This document shows positions 21,935 to 22,673 of a DNA stretch of 22,673 nucleotides, piece after piece. Both the position numbers and the translations under genes were made by a program. Positions within the stretch are counted from its first letter, which is position 1. Each line of letters begins with the position of its first letter. Origin of the DNA: Acidobacteriota bacterium (GTDB taxonomy: Bacteria > Acidobacteriota > Blastocatellia > Pyrinomonadales > Pyrinomonadaceae). Location: contig QHXL01000053.1 in the NCBI GenBank assembly GCA_003222935.1, positions 1 to 22,673 on the forward strand. Reading direction: 5' to 3'. The notes under the pieces are model-generated. The model was not told the origin of the DNA, did not search any database, and saw nothing but the letters and a program-made list of their open reading frames with translations.

Positions 21935-22673
21935 ATGAATTCACGGAAACGACAGCTGTTGGTTGGCCTAACGGTTGTCCTTCTCTTGTCCGCCTGTCAG
22001 ACCAAATCAACTCGCAATCGCATCGATGAAAATTATTTTCCTCGGGTAATTCTGTGGGCGTGGGAACGACCAGAAGATCTAGGGTTCATCGATCCCCAGC
22101 GCTTTGGTGTAGCGTTTTTGGCCCAGACGCTGACGTTGAAAAACGGCGATGTGGTTTACAACCCTCGACATCAACCACTCAAAGTCCCGCCGACCACGAA
22201 AATGATCGCAGTCACACGCATTGAGTCCCAAAAAGTCACGCGAGAAAAAGCTGAACTTACAGACGACCAACGCAAGCGCCTGGTTGAACACATCAAGAAG
22301 ACTCTCGAACTGGAAAGAATCTCCGCTATCCAGGTAGATTTCGATGCTGCATCGTCGGAGCGTAAGTTTTACCGGCAGCTGCTGGAGGACCTTCGCCGTG
22401 AATTACCGGATACAGTTCCGCTCTCCATGACTGCATTAGCTTCATTTTGTGTCGGGGACCGATGGTTGAGCGACCTGCCTGTTGACGAGGCGGTGCCAAT
22501 GGTTTTTCGAATGGGCACCGACTCCGATCGGATTAAGAACATGCTGACGAGCGGCAACGACTTTCGCGAAAGGTTATGCAGGAGAAGTTACGGGGTTTCT
22601 CTCGATGAACCAGTCAAGACGACTTTTGAAAAGCAGCGACGTGTTTATGTCTTCAATTCACGTTCGTGGACTC
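21935..22673 (+). CDS. DUF3142-like lipoprotein, 3'-partial
   Basis: The frame opens at ATG 21935 and runs without a stop to the right edge, giving 246 codons of an incomplete gene. The N-terminus is a lipoprotein signal (MNSRKRQLLVGLTVVLLL) with the lipobox LSAC; Cys 21 would be lipidated. The following RVILWAWERPEDLGFIDPQRFGVAFLAQTL, the central AIQVDFDAASSERKFYRQLL and the LPDTVPLSMTALASFCVGDRWL region resemble the DUF3142 family, which has a TIM-barrel-like look with an acidic residue at the end of a strand (QVDFD). Function is unknown; a glycoside-hydrolase-like role is only a guess. No clear Shine-Dalgarno precedes the ATG. It lies 178 bp after lipA. Confidence 0.75.
   Translation, partial: MNSRKRQLLVGLTVVLLLSACQTKSTRNRIDENYFPRVILWAWERPEDLGFIDPQRFGVAFLAQTLTLKNGDVVYNPRHQPLKVPPTTKMIAVTRIESQKVTREKAELTDDQRKRLVEHIKKTLELERISAIQVDFDAASSERKFYRQLLEDLRRELPDTVPLSMTALASFCVGDRWLSDLPVDEAVPMVFRMGTDSDRIKNMLTSGNDFRERLCRRSYGVSLDEPVKTTFEKQRRVYVFNSRSWT

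Overview
The window looks like chromosomal DNA from an Acidobacteriota-type bacterium. That is an inference from gene content: an Oar-like TonB-dependent receptor with an N-terminal carboxypeptidase-regulatory-like domain, a secreted VWFA-related protein of the acidobacterial type, an OmpA-family protein with a long helical spacer, and several families of intergenic palindromes. No tRNA, rRNA, CRISPR array, integrase or complete transposase was seen. Most of the window is housekeeping or envelope biology.

Layout. 1-760 holds a likely toxin-antitoxin-type pair: a ribbon-helix-helix-like ORF that is open to the left edge, then a PIN-domain protein. 773-2923 holds an RDD-family membrane protein and a thiolase. 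2924-3446 is mostly non-coding, with palindromes and a possible 56-residue ORF on the minus strand. 3447-6671 is the TonB-dependent receptor, ended by a strong intrinsic terminator. 6844-7221 (minus) is a single-domain rhodanese, divergent from the 2-oxoacid dehydrogenase operon at 7439-12688 (E3, E1-alpha, E1-beta, E2). 13098-15374 encodes an OmpA-like protein and a VWFA-related protein. 15486-16001 (minus) is a small exported protein. 16426-18069 is lipB followed by a PLP-dependent threonine/serine dehydratase. 18070-18486 is a non-coding block of nested inverted repeats. 18487-20588 (minus) is a three-gene operon of unrecognised membrane proteins. 20821-21756 is lipA. 21935 to the right edge is the start of a DUF3142-like lipoprotein gene.

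How the genes fit together. LipB transfers octanoate to the lipoyl domain of E2, LipA inserts the two sulfurs, and E3 (lpdA) reoxidises the resulting lipoamide during the E1/E2 reaction. The window therefore carries both the lipoylated enzyme and the pathway that makes its cofactor, split over about 14 kb. The thiolase and the threonine dehydratase feed or drain the same acyl-CoA and 2-oxoacid pools.

The most unusual signal is not a protein. It is a family of six palindromic intergenic elements with arms beginning TGTCCGATA. Four start 3-8 nt after a stop codon and two lie in the divergent promoter regions of lipB and lipA. Each arm is itself a small imperfect palindrome, and arms come in two covarying subtypes, which resembles REP/REPIN organisation. 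One copy, in front of lipB, has been split by a second element carrying a perfect 33-bp inverted repeat. At least four other inverted-repeat families lie in the remaining gaps. I found no clear evidence for a new defence or biosynthetic system. The unrecognised membrane operon is the best protein-level lead.
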